Below, piece after piece: positions 1 to 9,081 of a stretch of 63,779 nucleotides of DNA. The translations under genes were made by a program, and so were the position numbers. Under the pieces are notes generated by a model. That model was not told where the DNA came from, made no database searches, and saw only the letters and a list, made by a program, of their open reading frames with translations. Numbering within the stretch: the stretch's first letter is position 1; each line of letters begins with the position of its first letter. Source of the stretch: K189A clade bacterium (GTDB taxonomy: Bacteria; Pseudomonadota; Gammaproteobacteria; Pseudomonadales; Azotimanducaceae); NCBI GenBank assembly GCA_902613475.1, contig CACMHG010000009.1, positions 1 to 63,779 of the forward strand, given 5' to 3'.

Positions 1-997
1 GCTTAGGGCTGGTGTCACTAGGGATATAGTCCCGCCAGACCGCGTGAATCTGACCAATGCCAAAGGGCGACGTGGTGGGGGTTGCAGCCTCGGGCGATAT
101 CCATGGCACGAGGCCGGGGATGTTCATGCAAATCTGGTCGAACTTGTCGCCATTCTTAACCGCCTCCCTTAGCTCAGCCTCCTCGTTTGGCAGACAAACG
201 ATAATGGCAAAGTGGCCGTTGTCTCCGGGGAAGACCCCATACTTCAAATACCCTAGATCGCCTGCGGAGGGATTTTCACTGTCTCTCTTCGGCTCGCTCA
301 CGCCCTCATTCAAGGCATAGTGTCGGGTGTAATAAACAATCTCAGCATCGTCACGCTGTTCGACAATATCCGCGCCCTTGGCTTGCAGCCACCCAAAGAA
401 CTTATCTGCTCGACCCGACGCGTTAACGATGATGTCCGCGCTGTGAACGGTCTTAGCGTTTTGGTTGTGTCGATCGGTGAGCTCTATACCCGTAACGTTA
501 AGGATAGACTCGCCTTGCCCTGACTGGGTCTCTTCGACGATCACATCGGTTACGTAGGTTTGGCTTTGGATGCTCAGATTAGGCTCGCGTTCGACGTAGC
601 GACGCAAGACCGTCTCAATCGTTGCGCGCCGACACAGCAACATCCAAAGTTTTTCGTCACCTGGCTCAGGCTGATATTGATCGGTGAGATGATCCGGCAC
701 CATGTCTTCAAAGGTCAGCTTGCGTGCACCGGCGGCGAGCAGTTCCTCGAGTAAGTCTGGGTAATTTTCGCCGAGCACACTGCACATTAATCCAAGGAAT
801 GCGTGAGGGTGTCGAAATTGCGCTGCCCCCCGGCGCTGCCAAGAGAAGAAGGCGTCTTCAACGTTGCCTTGGGGTGGCGGGACGTCTCGCTCAAATAGCG
901 TCACGTCGAAACCCTTACGCGCCAAGGATAGACCGGTAAAAAGGCCGCAAATGCCTGCCCCAACCACGGCGATGGACTGATTCATGATATTGCTCAT
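1..997 (-). CDS. FAD-dependent monooxygenase/oxidoreductase, C-terminus cut by window edge
   Basis: Reading the minus strand from 997 gives an open frame to base 1 with no stop, so the gene is partial at its 3' end. The product starts MSNIMNQSIAVVGAGICG. The GAGICG loop is the dinucleotide-binding GxGxxG that holds the ADP part of FAD, and an acidic FER motif ends the second beta strand as in PHBH-type hydroxylases. A later segment, NASGRADKFFGWLQ, fits the FAD-binding region. An alternative start is at 985. The gene diverges from the aldo/keto reductase at 1119. The substrate cannot be told from sequence. Confidence 0.8.
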   Translation of the reverse strand, partial: MSNIMNQSIAVVGAGICGLFTGLSLARKGFDVTLFERDVPPPQGNVEDAFFSWQRRGAAQFRHPHAFLGLMCSVLGENYPDLLEELLAAGARKLTFEDMVPDHLTDQYQPEPGDEKLWMLLCRRATIETVLRRYVEREPNLSIQSQTYVTDVIVEETQSGQGESILNVTGIELTDRHNQNAKTVHSADIIVNASGRADKFFGWLQAKGADIVEQRDDAEIVYYTRHYALNEGVSEPKRDSENPSAGDLGYLKYGVFPGDNGHFAIIVCLPNEEAELREAVKNGDKFDQICMNIPGLVPWISPEAATPTTSPFGIGQIHAVWRDYIPSDTSPK

Positions 998-1118
998 ATT
1001 TTTTAAAGACGGACATTAGCAAAGCCTGTGGCGTTGCGGAAATAGTAGGTGCACTTGTGCTGAGGGATTTCTGTTATAAAAACGACCTGCAACCTACTAC
1101 AACGAGCGAGGGAGAGGG

Positions 1119-2147
1119 ATGTTAGAAGCAGTTCAACTGGGTAACAGCGGGCTTCGCGTGTCTGAACTTTGTCTTGGCACCATGAATTTTGGTATCCCCG
1201 GTCGCGGGCACCAAGGCGATTGGACCCTGACGCTGGAAGAGGCGAGACCCATTGTCAAAGCGGCCATAGACCATGGCCTTTTCTACTTTGATTGTGCGGA
1301 TATTTACGGCCTTGGAGCCTCTGAAGAGGTAGTAGGTGCGCTGTTAAAGGAATTGTTGCCTCGAGACGAGTATGTGCTCGCCACAAAAATTGCCATGCCC
1401 ATGGGGCGTGGTGCCAACCAGGGTGGCCTCTCGCGAAAGCATGTGCGGGAGGGTATCGACGCCTGTTTGCAGCGCACGGGCCATGATTACATCGACCACT
1501 TGGTCATCCACCGTCATCCACACGGCATTTCAGGTTCAGCGCGCACCCCTATTGAAGAAACGCTTGAAGCGCTTCACGATGCGGTAAAAGAGGGCAAGGT
1601 GCTGTATCTCGGTGGTTCATCTATGTTTGCTTGGCAGTTTGCTGAACTTCAGCTCACGGCAAAGATAAACAACTGGACACCGTTCGTGTCGATGCAAAAT
1701 CACCACAATTTGGTGTATCGGGAAGAAGAGCGCGAAATGAACCCCTACTGTGCGAGCACCGGGGTCGCGTTAACACCATGGTCGCCATTGGCGCGGGGTA
1801 TTTTGGCAGGCTCCTACCAAGGCGGATTCAGCGGTGGCAGCACCAGCCGGTCACAGGGGCAGGATCGCAAACGCACGGAAGGTCTCTACCAAGGCGATCA
1901 TGTGTTCCCGATTGCAGAACGGGTGATAGAGACCGCCAGTAAGTATGAGTGTTCGCCGGCGCAAATCGCCGTTGCTTGGCTGAAGGGCAGGCCCGAGGTA
2001 ACTTCGCCGATTGTTGGTGTGTCCAAGGTGAGCCAGCTAGAGGACTTGGTCGCCGCCGCGGCCATTGAACTGACCGCTGAAGATGTGGCCTATTTGGAAG
2101 AGCTCTACCAACCGGTGGAAAATTTGTTGTCCATTGGCACCAGCTAG
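1119..2147 (+). CDS. Aldo/keto reductase
   Basis: The 342-residue protein has the typical family opening LGNSGLRVSELCLGTMNFG. The catalytic tetrad is visible in part: Asp58 and Tyr63 in the DCADIYG segment, a Lys in LATKIAM, and a His in DHLVIHRH. It is a TIM-barrel, NADPH-dependent, cytoplasmic carbonyl reductase of the broad Tas/YajO-like type. The dioxygenase gene follows 31 bp downstream on the same strand, so the two are probably cotranscribed. The physiological substrate is unknown. Confidence 0.9.
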   Translation: MLEAVQLGNSGLRVSELCLGTMNFGIPGRGHQGDWTLTLEEARPIVKAAIDHGLFYFDCADIYGLGASEEVVGALLKELLPRDEYVLATKIAMPMGRGANQGGLSRKHVREGIDACLQRTGHDYIDHLVIHRHPHGISGSARTPIEETLEALHDAVKEGKVLYLGGSSMFAWQFAELQLTAKINNWTPFVSMQNHHNLVYREEEREMNPYCASTGVALTPWSPLARGILAGSYQGGFSGGSTSRSQGQDRKRTEGLYQGDHVFPIAERVIETASKYECSPAQIAVAWLKGRPEVTSPIVGVSKVSQLEDLVAAAAIELTAEDVAYLEELYQPVENLLSIGTS

Positions 2148-2178
2148 GGACAGGCTCACCAAGGATTGGAGCGTAAAG

Positions 2179-3039
2179 ATGCGCATAGAACCGATACAAA
2201 AAACCGACACGACTGTCTTCGGCGCGATAGTGACCGGCGTGGACCTGAATCATCTGAGCGATGAAGAGTGGGAGGTCATCGAGGCCGCATGGTATGAGCA
2301 CGCAGTATTGGTGTTTACCGGCCAGCATATTGAAGAGGCAGCGCATGTTGCCCTGGGCGAACGCATTGGTGAATTGGAGCAGTTGGTGGCAGATCGCAAG
2401 TCCGTTCCCATCAGCAATCGAAAGGTTGATGGCAGCGCAGTAGATGCCGAAAGCGACCACTTCAAGATTCTCAAGGGTAACGAAGGATGGCACACAGATA
2501 GCACCTATATGCCGCTATCGGCTCGAGCGTCGATTCTGGCCGCCCAGGTCGTGCCCGAAGAGGGTGGCCAAACCGAATGGGCGGATATGCGCGCTGCCTA
2601 CGATGCCCTTGATAACCCGACACGCGAGCAAATCGCTGCTCTTGCGGCCTATCACTCGTTGTTCTACAGCCAGTCCAAGGTTGGCCACAATCCCGCCAAG
2701 GGTGCTTCCTATGGGTTGAATGACCAGGACGTCCCGCTGCGGCCACTGGTAAAACTGCATCCAGTAACACAGCGCCCGGCTCTATTCATTGGGCGGCACG
2801 CCTATGGCATCCCGGGATTATCCGAGTCTGAGTCCGAGGCGCTGCTCGAGCGATTGATGGTATTCGCCTGTCAGCCGCCACGAGTGTTCGGCCATACCTG
2901 GACGCCTGGCGATGTGGTGATGTGGGATAACCGCTGCGTGCTGCATCGCGCTCGGCCCTACAATTATGACAAGCCTCGCATCATGCGGCATGTGCGGGTT
3001 GCGGGAGATCCCCGTACCGAGGCAGGAATCCGCGTCTAA
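2179..3039 (+). CDS. TauD/TfdA-family Fe(II)/2-oxoglutarate dioxygenase
   Basis: I take ATG 2179 (MRIEPIQKTD) as the start, giving 286 residues, because the open frame upstream of it lies inside the preceding reductase gene. The iron facial triad is visible as His105-Thr-Asp107 in GWHTDSTYMP and His256 in VLHRARPY. A C-terminal Arg in IMRHVRV should bind the 2-oxoglutarate carboxylate. Members hydroxylate sulfonates, aryloxyalkanoates or other small acids. The pairing with an aldo/keto reductase suggests that the reductase handles the carbonyl released by hydroxylation. Which substrate is used cannot be told. Confidence 0.9.
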   Translation: MRIEPIQKTDTTVFGAIVTGVDLNHLSDEEWEVIEAAWYEHAVLVFTGQHIEEAAHVALGERIGELEQLVADRKSVPISNRKVDGSAVDAESDHFKILKGNEGWHTDSTYMPLSARASILAAQVVPEEGGQTEWADMRAAYDALDNPTREQIAALAAYHSLFYSQSKVGHNPAKGASYGLNDQDVPLRPLVKLHPVTQRPALFIGRHAYGIPGLSESESEALLERLMVFACQPPRVFGHTWTPGDVVMWDNRCVLHRARPYNYDKPRIMRHVRVAGDPRTEAGIRV

Positions 3040-3254
3040 GGAATGTTGGCTGGATCGGTCTTCACTGCCGAGTACCACGACACACAGTAGGGTACGCAAA
3101 AAGTGAGTAGCACCTTTAGCCAGCCACTCGTCGTCATTGCGTTCGCAAGAAGGGCGTCGCCGTGATTAATGGTCGCCAAGATACATCCCACCACCATGGC
3201 GACTTTAAAAGCGCGTACGTGAATGTCGCGGCGAAACAGCGACGGACCAAACAT
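3036..3254 (-). CDS. NrtS-like small membrane transporter
   Basis: This 72-residue protein has two hydrophobic stretches and the phrases AFKVAMVVGCILATINHGDAL and PYCVSWYSAV. I recognise these as the pattern of the NrtS family, small nitrate/nitrite transporters first described in cyanobacteria. The conserved INHGDAL is the strongest mark. The gene follows the HEWGH membrane protein by 24 bp on the same strand and overlaps the end of the dioxygenase gene by 4 bp tail to tail. No nitrate assimilation gene is in the window, so transport of nitrate or nitrite is inferred from family only. Confidence 0.7.
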   Translation of the reverse strand: MFGPSLFRRDIHVRAFKVAMVVGCILATINHGDALLANAMTTSGWLKVLLTFCVPYCVSWYSAVKTDPANIP

Positions 3255-3278
3255 CGCTACTACGATCTTCGAGGGTGA

Positions 3279-3869
3279 TTAACTCAAGGTTGCCAGGGCG
3301 AAAAGTCCGGCGACTGAACCTACGATTCCCGCCTGTTGAAACGTCTTTGCTGAAAGTTGGCCAAGGGTTTCGGCAGGGTCTGATCCACCAAGGGTCTGGC
3401 GCAAAATCCCGGTTTCGATAAAGGTGGCATACAGGATGAAGCCAAACACTGAGCTGACAAGAGCGATTCTGCCGATGCTGTCGAAGGGTAGGGCAGCCAC
3501 TAAAATCAACAACAAGCCCCAGTGAAAGACCCAACCGCCAAAGCTCATCCAGTGGAACTGGCGCTGAGTATTGGTCGCCATATCAAAGTTAAAGCGAAAC
3601 AGCGACGTGCCCTTGGGCTTCACGCGCGGCGCGCTTGCTCCGGAAAATTTTGCTCCGGTGTAATGCCCCCATTCATGGAACAGAGCGCCAAGAATGTAGC
3701 CGACAAAGATCGCGTCGAGCACGCTTACCGACAAGGCGAAGCCTAGTCCGGATACCAAGTACCAAGTATCGGCAGCAGCCCATAGCGATAGGGCGGCCAA
3801 AGCGATTGCGGCGTCTCGGGCCAACAGTGAGAACAAAGAAGGTTCAGGTTTAGTGGTTTGTTCGCTCAC
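3279..3869 (-). CDS. Polytopic membrane protein with HEWGH metalloprotease-like motif
   Basis: The protein has 196 residues from a GTG start at 3869, preceded by a GAGG ribosome-binding site. There are about four to five hydrophobic segments. His65-Glu66-Trp-Gly-His69 forms an HExxH zinc motif at the end of a membrane helix (GALFHEWGHY), as in site-2-protease-like M50 membrane peptidases. A second motif (NxxPxxxxDG) of true site-2 proteases is not visible, so protease activity is not proven. It is upstream of, and probably cotranscribed with, the NrtS-like gene. Confidence 0.6.
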   Translation of the reverse strand: MSEQTTKPEPSLFSLLARDAAIALAALSLWAAADTWYLVSGLGFALSVSVLDAIFVGYILGALFHEWGHYTGAKFSGASAPRVKPKGTSLFRFNFDMATNTQRQFHWMSFGGWVFHWGLLLILVAALPFDSIGRIALVSSVFGFILYATFIETGILRQTLGGSDPAETLGQLSAKTFQQAGIVGSVAGLFALATLS

Positions 3870-3946
3870 GCGTTCAGCCTCAGGTGGTTCGAATTAATGA
3901 CTACGAAGATGGTAGCGGAAGATACCCAGAATGCATACGTTTCAAC

Positions 3947-4726
3947 CTAGTCTGCGGTCAGTTCCAGCACCGCGCGACCAATACCCAAGGAGAAATCGCC
4001 GGTAAAGCAGCCAACCGCAAATGGGGTTTTTCCATAAGCGCCGGTGATGACCTGCTGTCCCGGCTGCAGAGAGTGACCGAAGTCGGCAAGCCTTTGGGCC
4101 AAAATAGCCAGCGATTCGTAATGGGGATCCATATGACCTTCGCTGGCAACCCGCTCGATCTCTTTGTTGCGGCCCTCGGTTAGCTCGCTGAGCGTTACCT
4201 GCATAGCAGACAGGTCGTCAGTGAGCTGCGCGTCAGTGATTGGTTCGCCATTGACAATGCCCCAGTTGGACAGGTTGTCGGCGATACGTAATCCGGCTGC
4301 AGAGCCGGGCGGCAGACGCTTTTGATTTATTTCAAACCCAGGAGCAAGGCCAGCCATCGCTGACTTGGCGCTTCTTGGTGTGGCACCGTTACCCAGTTCC
4401 TGACCAACAATAAAACACAGTTCGTTCTCTACCCCACCCTTGTAGAGCGCGCTGCGGGGAAGCCGGGTGCCGCTGCGAAAGATTCTGCTTTTGAGGACAA
4501 AGCCCGAAGGTCTGACGCCCACACCCAGGGCGTCTCGTGATTCGCCAGACGTCATGCCGATTTTCCAGCCGCCGAGTTCTTCGCCCTCGTTAAGCCAGCG
4601 GTCGAGCAGCTGAAATTGCAGAGCCTGGCCCTCGTCTGCGCTAGGTGCCGCATGATCAAACAGCGGAGCTGGGTCGCTATCGGGTTGCTGTTGCAGTTGC
4701 CAAAGTGTATCCAGCAAAGTGGGCAT
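3947..4726 (-). CDS. 2-keto-4-pentenoate hydratase-family protein (MhpD-like)
   Basis: The 259-residue protein carries the family phrase GGWKIGMTS, then VENELCFIVGQEL with the acidic metal ligands, then PGFEIN. These match the fumarylacetoacetate-hydrolase-fold hydratases, which add water to 2-hydroxy-2,4-dienoates in meta-cleavage pathways. It is cytoplasmic and requires Mg/Mn. It stands alone on the minus strand, facing the amidohydrolase gene across a 186-bp divergent spacer. No extradiol dioxygenase is in the window, so its place in an aromatic or ring-cleavage pathway is inferred. Confidence 0.8.
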   Translation of the reverse strand: MPTLLDTLWQLQQQPDSDPAPLFDHAAPSADEGQALQFQLLDRWLNEGEELGGWKIGMTSGESRDALGVGVRPSGFVLKSRIFRSGTRLPRSALYKGGVENELCFIVGQELGNGATPRSAKSAMAGLAPGFEINQKRLPPGSAAGLRIADNLSNWGIVNGEPITDAQLTDDLSAMQVTLSELTEGRNKEIERVASEGHMDPHYESLAILAQRLADFGHSLQPGQQVITGAYGKTPFAVGCFTGDFSLGIGRAVLELTAD

Positions 4727-4912
4727 AGGTGGTGCCTTTTAGAGATTACAGAACGATCGAACCATACTGGCAAAACATGTTTGGATAAACGAGTGCAGAG
4801 GGGTCTGGCTAGATCTAATCCTGCTTCACCCCCTTAACAAGATTGGACAGACAGAGTTTTGCCTTGTCCAGCGTTGGGGTATGTTTAGCGAGTAAATTAT
4901 CAGGGGAACATC

Positions 4913-6088
4913 ATGGCCTATGCATCAGCAGATCGGGCGTACTACGACGCCGACAGTCATATCATGGAATTGCCGAACTTTCTGAAGACCTATGCGGATC
5001 CAGCACTCCGGGATGACATTCCCGAAGTCAGTTACTCGGCATCTGTCGTCACCGATGAAGAGGTTGGGGTGATCATGGATCAGGGTGGCCAGCATTCAGA
5101 AGAACATGTGGCGGCGCAACTCGCCATGGGTGATGAGCTCATTCAACACTCCAAAGAAATTCAGGCCCTTGGTGCGTTTAACGGCCAAGACCGCTCTGCC
5201 GCTATGGATTTGCTTGGGTTCAAAAAGCAGTTGGTGTTTGCGACTCACTCGGTAGCCTTCCCCTTCCACCCCAGCAGCAAAAAGGACCCGGTGCTGCGTT
5301 ACGGTGCAACTCGCGCACATAATCGACATATGCTGGATTTTTGCTCTGCCGATAGTCGACTGATGGGTGTTGGCGTCGTGCCGCTGGATGATCCGGCTCG
5401 CGCAATTGAGGAGGTGGACTGGGCGATTAAAGAAGGTTTGCAGGCTATCTGGATTCCCCATCGGGCGCCGATTGACCGTTCGCCGGGCCATGTCGAGCTT
5501 GAGGGTTTTTGGGCGCGTCTCGCGGAAGCCCAGGTGCCCTTCGTACTGCACGTCGGCGGAGCACCACTCCAAGTGTCTAAAAGCTGGGGCAACAATGGAC
5601 GAGCACCGGTAAAAGACTGGCTGGGCGGTGGCGAGAATGTACGCACAAAGGATGCAGCCGTACTCCACCAAACACCGGAAATGTTCTTGAGCGTACTGCT
5701 GCTCGATGGGGTGTTTGAGCGCCACCCCGGCTTACGTGGAGCAGCCGTCGAACTAGGTGCTGGATGGGTGCCAGAAATGTGCCGGCGGCTAGATTGGGTG
5801 ACTCGTATCTACGGACGCTCAGACAAGTCCGTGCGGTTTGATCGCACGCCTTCGCAGCAGTTGATCGAGCAAATGGCCTTCACGCCATTCTCCCATGAAG
5901 ATGTCGCCTATCTGATGGATGACTCTCATCCTGATCTGTATCTCTTCTCTAGCGATTATCCGCATTTGGAGGGTACAAAGGATCCCATCGGTCGGTTCGA
6001 GAGATTTCTCGAGAACGCCGAGCCCTTCATTCGCGATGCCTTCTACAGCGAGAACTTTCTGCGCTTATGGCCCAATGCGAGGGTGTAG
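4913..6088 (+). CDS. Amidohydrolase_2-family metal-dependent hydrolase/decarboxylase
   Basis: The 391-residue protein starts YYDADSHIMELPNF, a variant of the N-terminal metal site in which the family HxH is D-x-H. It also has FVLHVGG (a metal His) and LFSSDYPHLEG (the C-terminal Asp that activates water). This is the ACMSD/PF04909 superfamily, whose members decarboxylate or hydrolyse intermediates of aromatic and alicyclic degradation. AGGGGAA upstream is a good ribosome-binding site. The next gene starts 6 bp after its stop. Its specific reaction is unknown. Confidence 0.85.
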   Translation: MAYASADRAYYDADSHIMELPNFLKTYADPALRDDIPEVSYSASVVTDEEVGVIMDQGGQHSEEHVAAQLAMGDELIQHSKEIQALGAFNGQDRSAAMDLLGFKKQLVFATHSVAFPFHPSSKKDPVLRYGATRAHNRHMLDFCSADSRLMGVGVVPLDDPARAIEEVDWAIKEGLQAIWIPHRAPIDRSPGHVELEGFWARLAEAQVPFVLHVGGAPLQVSKSWGNNGRAPVKDWLGGGENVRTKDAAVLHQTPEMFLSVLLLDGVFERHPGLRGAAVELGAGWVPEMCRRLDWVTRIYGRSDKSVRFDRTPSQQLIEQMAFTPFSHEDVAYLMDDSHPDLYLFSSDYPHLEGTKDPIGRFERFLENAEPFIRDAFYSENFLRLWPNARV

Positions 6089-6094
6089 AAAACC

Positions 6095-6607
6095 GTGAGT
6101 GAAGCGATGAGCGATCAGGCAGCCAAGGACGAAGCCGCAAGTCTCAAAACGCTGGTGTTGGCGATAGGCGCCATTGCCCTTATGGGCTTGGTAATGACCT
6201 TTGTTGTCCGCTGTCCCTGTGAGCGCGTCCCGGGCACCGTGTTATTTGGTACGCAAGTTGAAGCCAGGATATCCGATTGGTCTTTCGCCAACGAGGTGCG
6301 TCTATGTCAGATCGAGGTGCAGGGAGTCATTCCTTGGTCGGTCAACCTAAACTGCATGGCAGACGCACAGGGGAGCCTGTATCTCAGCTGCTCTCGTTGC
6401 GACGGCAAGTATTGGTCGGGCAGGGCGCTGGTGAATCCAGCCGCACGAATTCGCATTGGCGGCGACCTCTACCCGGTGAACCTGTCGCGGGTAGAAGTGC
6501 CGTCACGGCTTGACCACGCCTGGCGCACTCGCGCTGCCAAAACCGGCATGGGCGCGGATCGACAGCGTCCGGATCATTGGTGGTCGTTCGCTGTCACCAG
6601 TCGCTAG
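6095..6607 (+). CDS. Membrane-anchored protein, possible flavin split-barrel fold
   Basis: The frame opens at GTG 6095, 6 bp after the amidohydrolase stop. An ATG at 6107 is an alternative start. Residues about 20-40 form one hydrophobic anchor, followed by about 125 soluble residues. Phrases such as WSGRALVNPAARIRIGGDLYPVNL resemble the beta-barrel core of pyridoxamine-phosphate-oxidase/deazaflavin nitroreductase-like proteins. That similarity is weak and I do not assign a function. The coupling to the amidohydrolase suggests a shared role. It overlaps the convergent SDR gene by 4 bp. Confidence 0.6.
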   Translation: MSEAMSDQAAKDEAASLKTLVLAIGAIALMGLVMTFVVRCPCERVPGTVLFGTQVEARISDWSFANEVRLCQIEVQGVIPWSVNLNCMADAQGSLYLSCSRCDGKYWSGRALVNPAARIRIGGDLYPVNLSRVEVPSRLDHAWRTRAAKTGMGADRQRPDHWWSFAVTSR

Positions 6608-7404
6608 CTGGGCTCGTGGAACATCGACGTGCGGCCGCCGTCCACCACGAGGTCGTGACAAGTCACAAATCGTCCCGCATCGCTTGCTAGATACAGCGCG
6701 GCCTCGGCAATGTCCTCGGCCACTCCGGTTTTGAGCAGGGGCACTGACCGCGCCAGACTTTGCTGCAGCTTGTTCATCTTGCGTTCGTTTTCTTCGTCAC
6801 TGAGTGTGTTGGCGCGCTGGGATCCGCCCCAGAAGATCGGGGTAGCGATAGCCCCGGGCGAGATCGAATTGACCCGTATATTGTGCTCGCCAAGTTCGAT
6901 GCCTGACATGCGGGTGTAGTGGGTAAGTGCTGCTTTTAGGGCCGAGTAGAGTAAATCCCCCTGTCGATAGCGCAGTCCCGCGATGCTGGAATTGTTGATG
7001 ATGCAGCCGCCACCGTTGGCCTTCATAGGATCAACGGCGTATTTGGTGCCCAGCATCGCGCTGGAAAGAAGTAGTCTTACACCGTAGTCGATATGTTCTT
7101 GAGTGAGCTGGTCTAAGGGTGCGCCAACGGGTCCGCCTGCGTTATTGAATAAAATATCCAGCTTGCCGTGAGCCTGACTGGTATGGCTGATGCAGTCCGC
7201 TATTGCTGCCTCTTCCATGACGTCAGCTTCGCGGTAACTTGCGCTTGGTCCAAGCGAATCGGCCAAGGCTTGACCTTTCTCCACGGACCGGCCGGTAATC
7301 ACCACGGTCGCTCCTTCCTTGACGAACAGTTCAGCGGTCGCAGCTCCGATGCCACTAGTACCGCCAGTAATCAACGCCACCTTTCCCTTCAGTCGGTCAG
7401 GCAT
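6604..7404 (-). CDS. Short-chain dehydrogenase/reductase (SDR)
   Basis: The 266-residue classical SDR has the cofactor loop TGGTSGIG, the NNAG motif, the catalytic Ser in NNSSIAG, and Tyr153/Lys157 in YSALK. The C-terminal VDGG is also typical. It catalyses NAD(P)-dependent oxidation or reduction of an alcohol/ketone in the cytoplasm. GGAGAG lies upstream of the ATG. It is divergent from the MFS symporter gene at 7571, with a 17-bp inverted repeat between them. Confidence 0.9.
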   Translation of the reverse strand: MPDRLKGKVALITGGTSGIGAATAELFVKEGATVVITGRSVEKGQALADSLGPSASYREADVMEEAAIADCISHTSQAHGKLDILFNNAGGPVGAPLDQLTQEHIDYGVRLLLSSAMLGTKYAVDPMKANGGGCIINNSSIAGLRYRQGDLLYSALKAALTHYTRMSGIELGEHNIRVNSISPGAIATPIFWGGSQRANTLSDEENERKMNKLQQSLARSVPLLKTGVAEDIAEAALYLASDAGRFVTCHDLVVDGGRTSMFHEPS

Positions 7405-7441
7405 ATTGCTCTCTCCTCAGTTCATATAAAAAGCCGACGCA

Positions 7442-7458
7442 GAATACCGCAAGTATTC
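7442..7458. promoter_or_regulatory. Perfect inverted repeat in SDR/MFS divergent spacer
   Basis: GAATAC and GTATTC form perfect 6-bp arms separated by CGCAA. The site lies 37 bp upstream of the SDR start and 113 bp upstream of the MFS start. The size and symmetry suit a dimeric repressor site such as that of a TetR-type protein. No regulator gene is adjacent. Confidence 0.35.
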
Positions 7459-7570
7459 CACCTCACAAGGTTGTCAACGGCCAGGCGAATGTTTCTTGTA
7501 CTCTTTGGGTTGTCTGGGCACCCTAGAAGAAGATGGTGGGAAGCTAAAAACAACCAGTGCGGGGAGATAA

Positions 7571-9004
7571 ATGAGCGAAGCCACGATAGCCCAAGGGCGG
7601 CAGGTTAGTCTTTGGACAAAGGCCACCTATGGATTTGGGGCCGCAGCCTACGGCATAAAGAACAATGGCTTCGATTACTTTTTCTTGATTTTCTACAGTC
7701 AGGTGATGGGGGTAAGTGCCTACTTGGTGAGTTTGGCGCTGCTGATCGCCCTAACATTTGACGCTGTTAGCGATCCGCTAATCGGCTTCTTGTCAGACAA
7801 TACCCGGTCACGTTGGGGAAGACGCCACCCATTTATGTATGCGGCCGCGCTACCTGTTGCCATTGGCTATTTTTTCGTCTGGAACCCGCCAAGCAATCTG
7901 AGCGGCGATGAATTGTTTCCCTTCATCGTAGGTATTTCCATCGTCGTGCGCACGCTGATAACCCTTTATGAAATTCCCAGCTCCGCATTGGGGGCAGAAA
8001 TCACAGACGACTATGACGAGCGCACAAGCATGTTGACCTACCGAAGCTTTTTCGGGTGGACCGGTGGCACGCTCATGGCGACAGCGACGACCATGTTGCT
8101 GCTAGTGCCCACAGATGAAATCAGCAATGGCATGTTCAATGTTGAGGGTTTCAATCAAATGGGCCTGTTAGGCGCATCCTTGATGTTCTTGGTGATCGTC
8201 TCTTCAGCCCTGGGCACCCATCGCTTCATTCCACTGCTTAAGGCACCGCCTCCGCGTCGAGAGCTCTCCGTGAAAAGAATTTATCAGGAGATTTTCGAAA
8301 CGCTGGCGACCAAATCCTTTGTAGCGCTCTTCCTAGCCGCTATGTGCGGTGCGATTGGCTCAGGTGTTGCCGCGACCCTAAGCTATTACGTCTATACCTT
8401 TATTTTTGAATTCTCCTCCCAGCAGATTGGCTACATCTCCATCAGCGTCGTGCTGTCGGCAATCATCGCCTTTGTTGCAGCGCCGTTGATTGGCAAAACC
8501 CTGGGTAAAAAGCGTGGCGCCATCGTTGTTGGCTTATTCGCCTTCACTATCGTGCCAGCGCCCGTGATTTTGTGGCTGCTGGGGTTGATGCCAGAAAACG
8601 GTAGTCCTGAACTCTTCCCGCTGTATTTGTGCATCATTATCGTCGACGTATCGCTGATCATTACCTATCAGGTAATGAGTGGTGCCATGATTGCTGACTT
8701 GGTTGAAGAGGCGGAGCTACGAACTGAGCGGCGCAGCGAGGGCATATTCTTTGCCTCGGTGACCTTTGTGCGAAAAATCACCCAAGGACTCGGCGCTGCC
8801 TTTGCGGGCCTCATTTTAACCGTCAGTCAATTTCCTGCCGGAGCGACACCGGGAGAAGTGCCTAATGAGGTCCTTAGAGACTTCGCCTTGGTCTATGCGC
8901 CGACACTGCTTACGGTGTGGATGCTGATGATTTTCTGCCTGTCCATGTACACGGTGGATCGCGCTCAACACGAAGAGAATTTAAAGGCCCTTGGAAGGGG
9001 CTAG
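7571..9004 (+). CDS. MFS transporter of the GPH cation-symporter (MelB-like) family
   Basis: The 477-residue protein has about 12 hydrophobic segments. The MelB-type signature is clear in TFDAVSDPLIGFLSDNTRS and RWGRRHPF, with the membrane Asp that takes part in cation coupling in sugar symporters. AGGGGAGAT precedes the start. Members import sugars, glycosides or sulfonated compounds with Na+ or H+. In this setting it may bring in the substrate of the surrounding catabolic genes. The redoxin/cytochrome fusion gene follows 77 bp downstream. Confidence 0.85.
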   Translation: MSEATIAQGRQVSLWTKATYGFGAAAYGIKNNGFDYFFLIFYSQVMGVSAYLVSLALLIALTFDAVSDPLIGFLSDNTRSRWGRRHPFMYAAALPVAIGYFFVWNPPSNLSGDELFPFIVGISIVVRTLITLYEIPSSALGAEITDDYDERTSMLTYRSFFGWTGGTLMATATTMLLLVPTDEISNGMFNVEGFNQMGLLGASLMFLVIVSSALGTHRFIPLLKAPPPRRELSVKRIYQEIFETLATKSFVALFLAAMCGAIGSGVAATLSYYVYTFIFEFSSQQIGYISISVVLSAIIAFVAAPLIGKTLGKKRGAIVVGLFAFTIVPAPVILWLLGLMPENGSPELFPLYLCIIIVDVSLIITYQVMSGAMIADLVEEAELRTERRSEGIFFASVTFVRKITQGLGAAFAGLILTVSQFPAGATPGEVPNEVLRDFALVYAPTLLTVWMLMIFCLSMYTVDRAQHEENLKALGRG

Positions 9005-9081
9005 GTGCTGCGATCGCTAGCACTTGAAAGAACTAACGACTCCAGACATTCTGGAGACAACCGTATGGTGGAGGAACGGGA

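Noticed and set aside
1828..2493. A 221-codon minus-strand frame.
   Set aside because: It is antisense to the aldo/keto reductase and dioxygenase genes, both of which have clear motifs.
4844..4870. TGGACA/TGTCCA arms 15 bp apart before the amidohydrolase gene.
   Set aside because: The arms are short and far apart, which is expected by chance in a spacer of this length.
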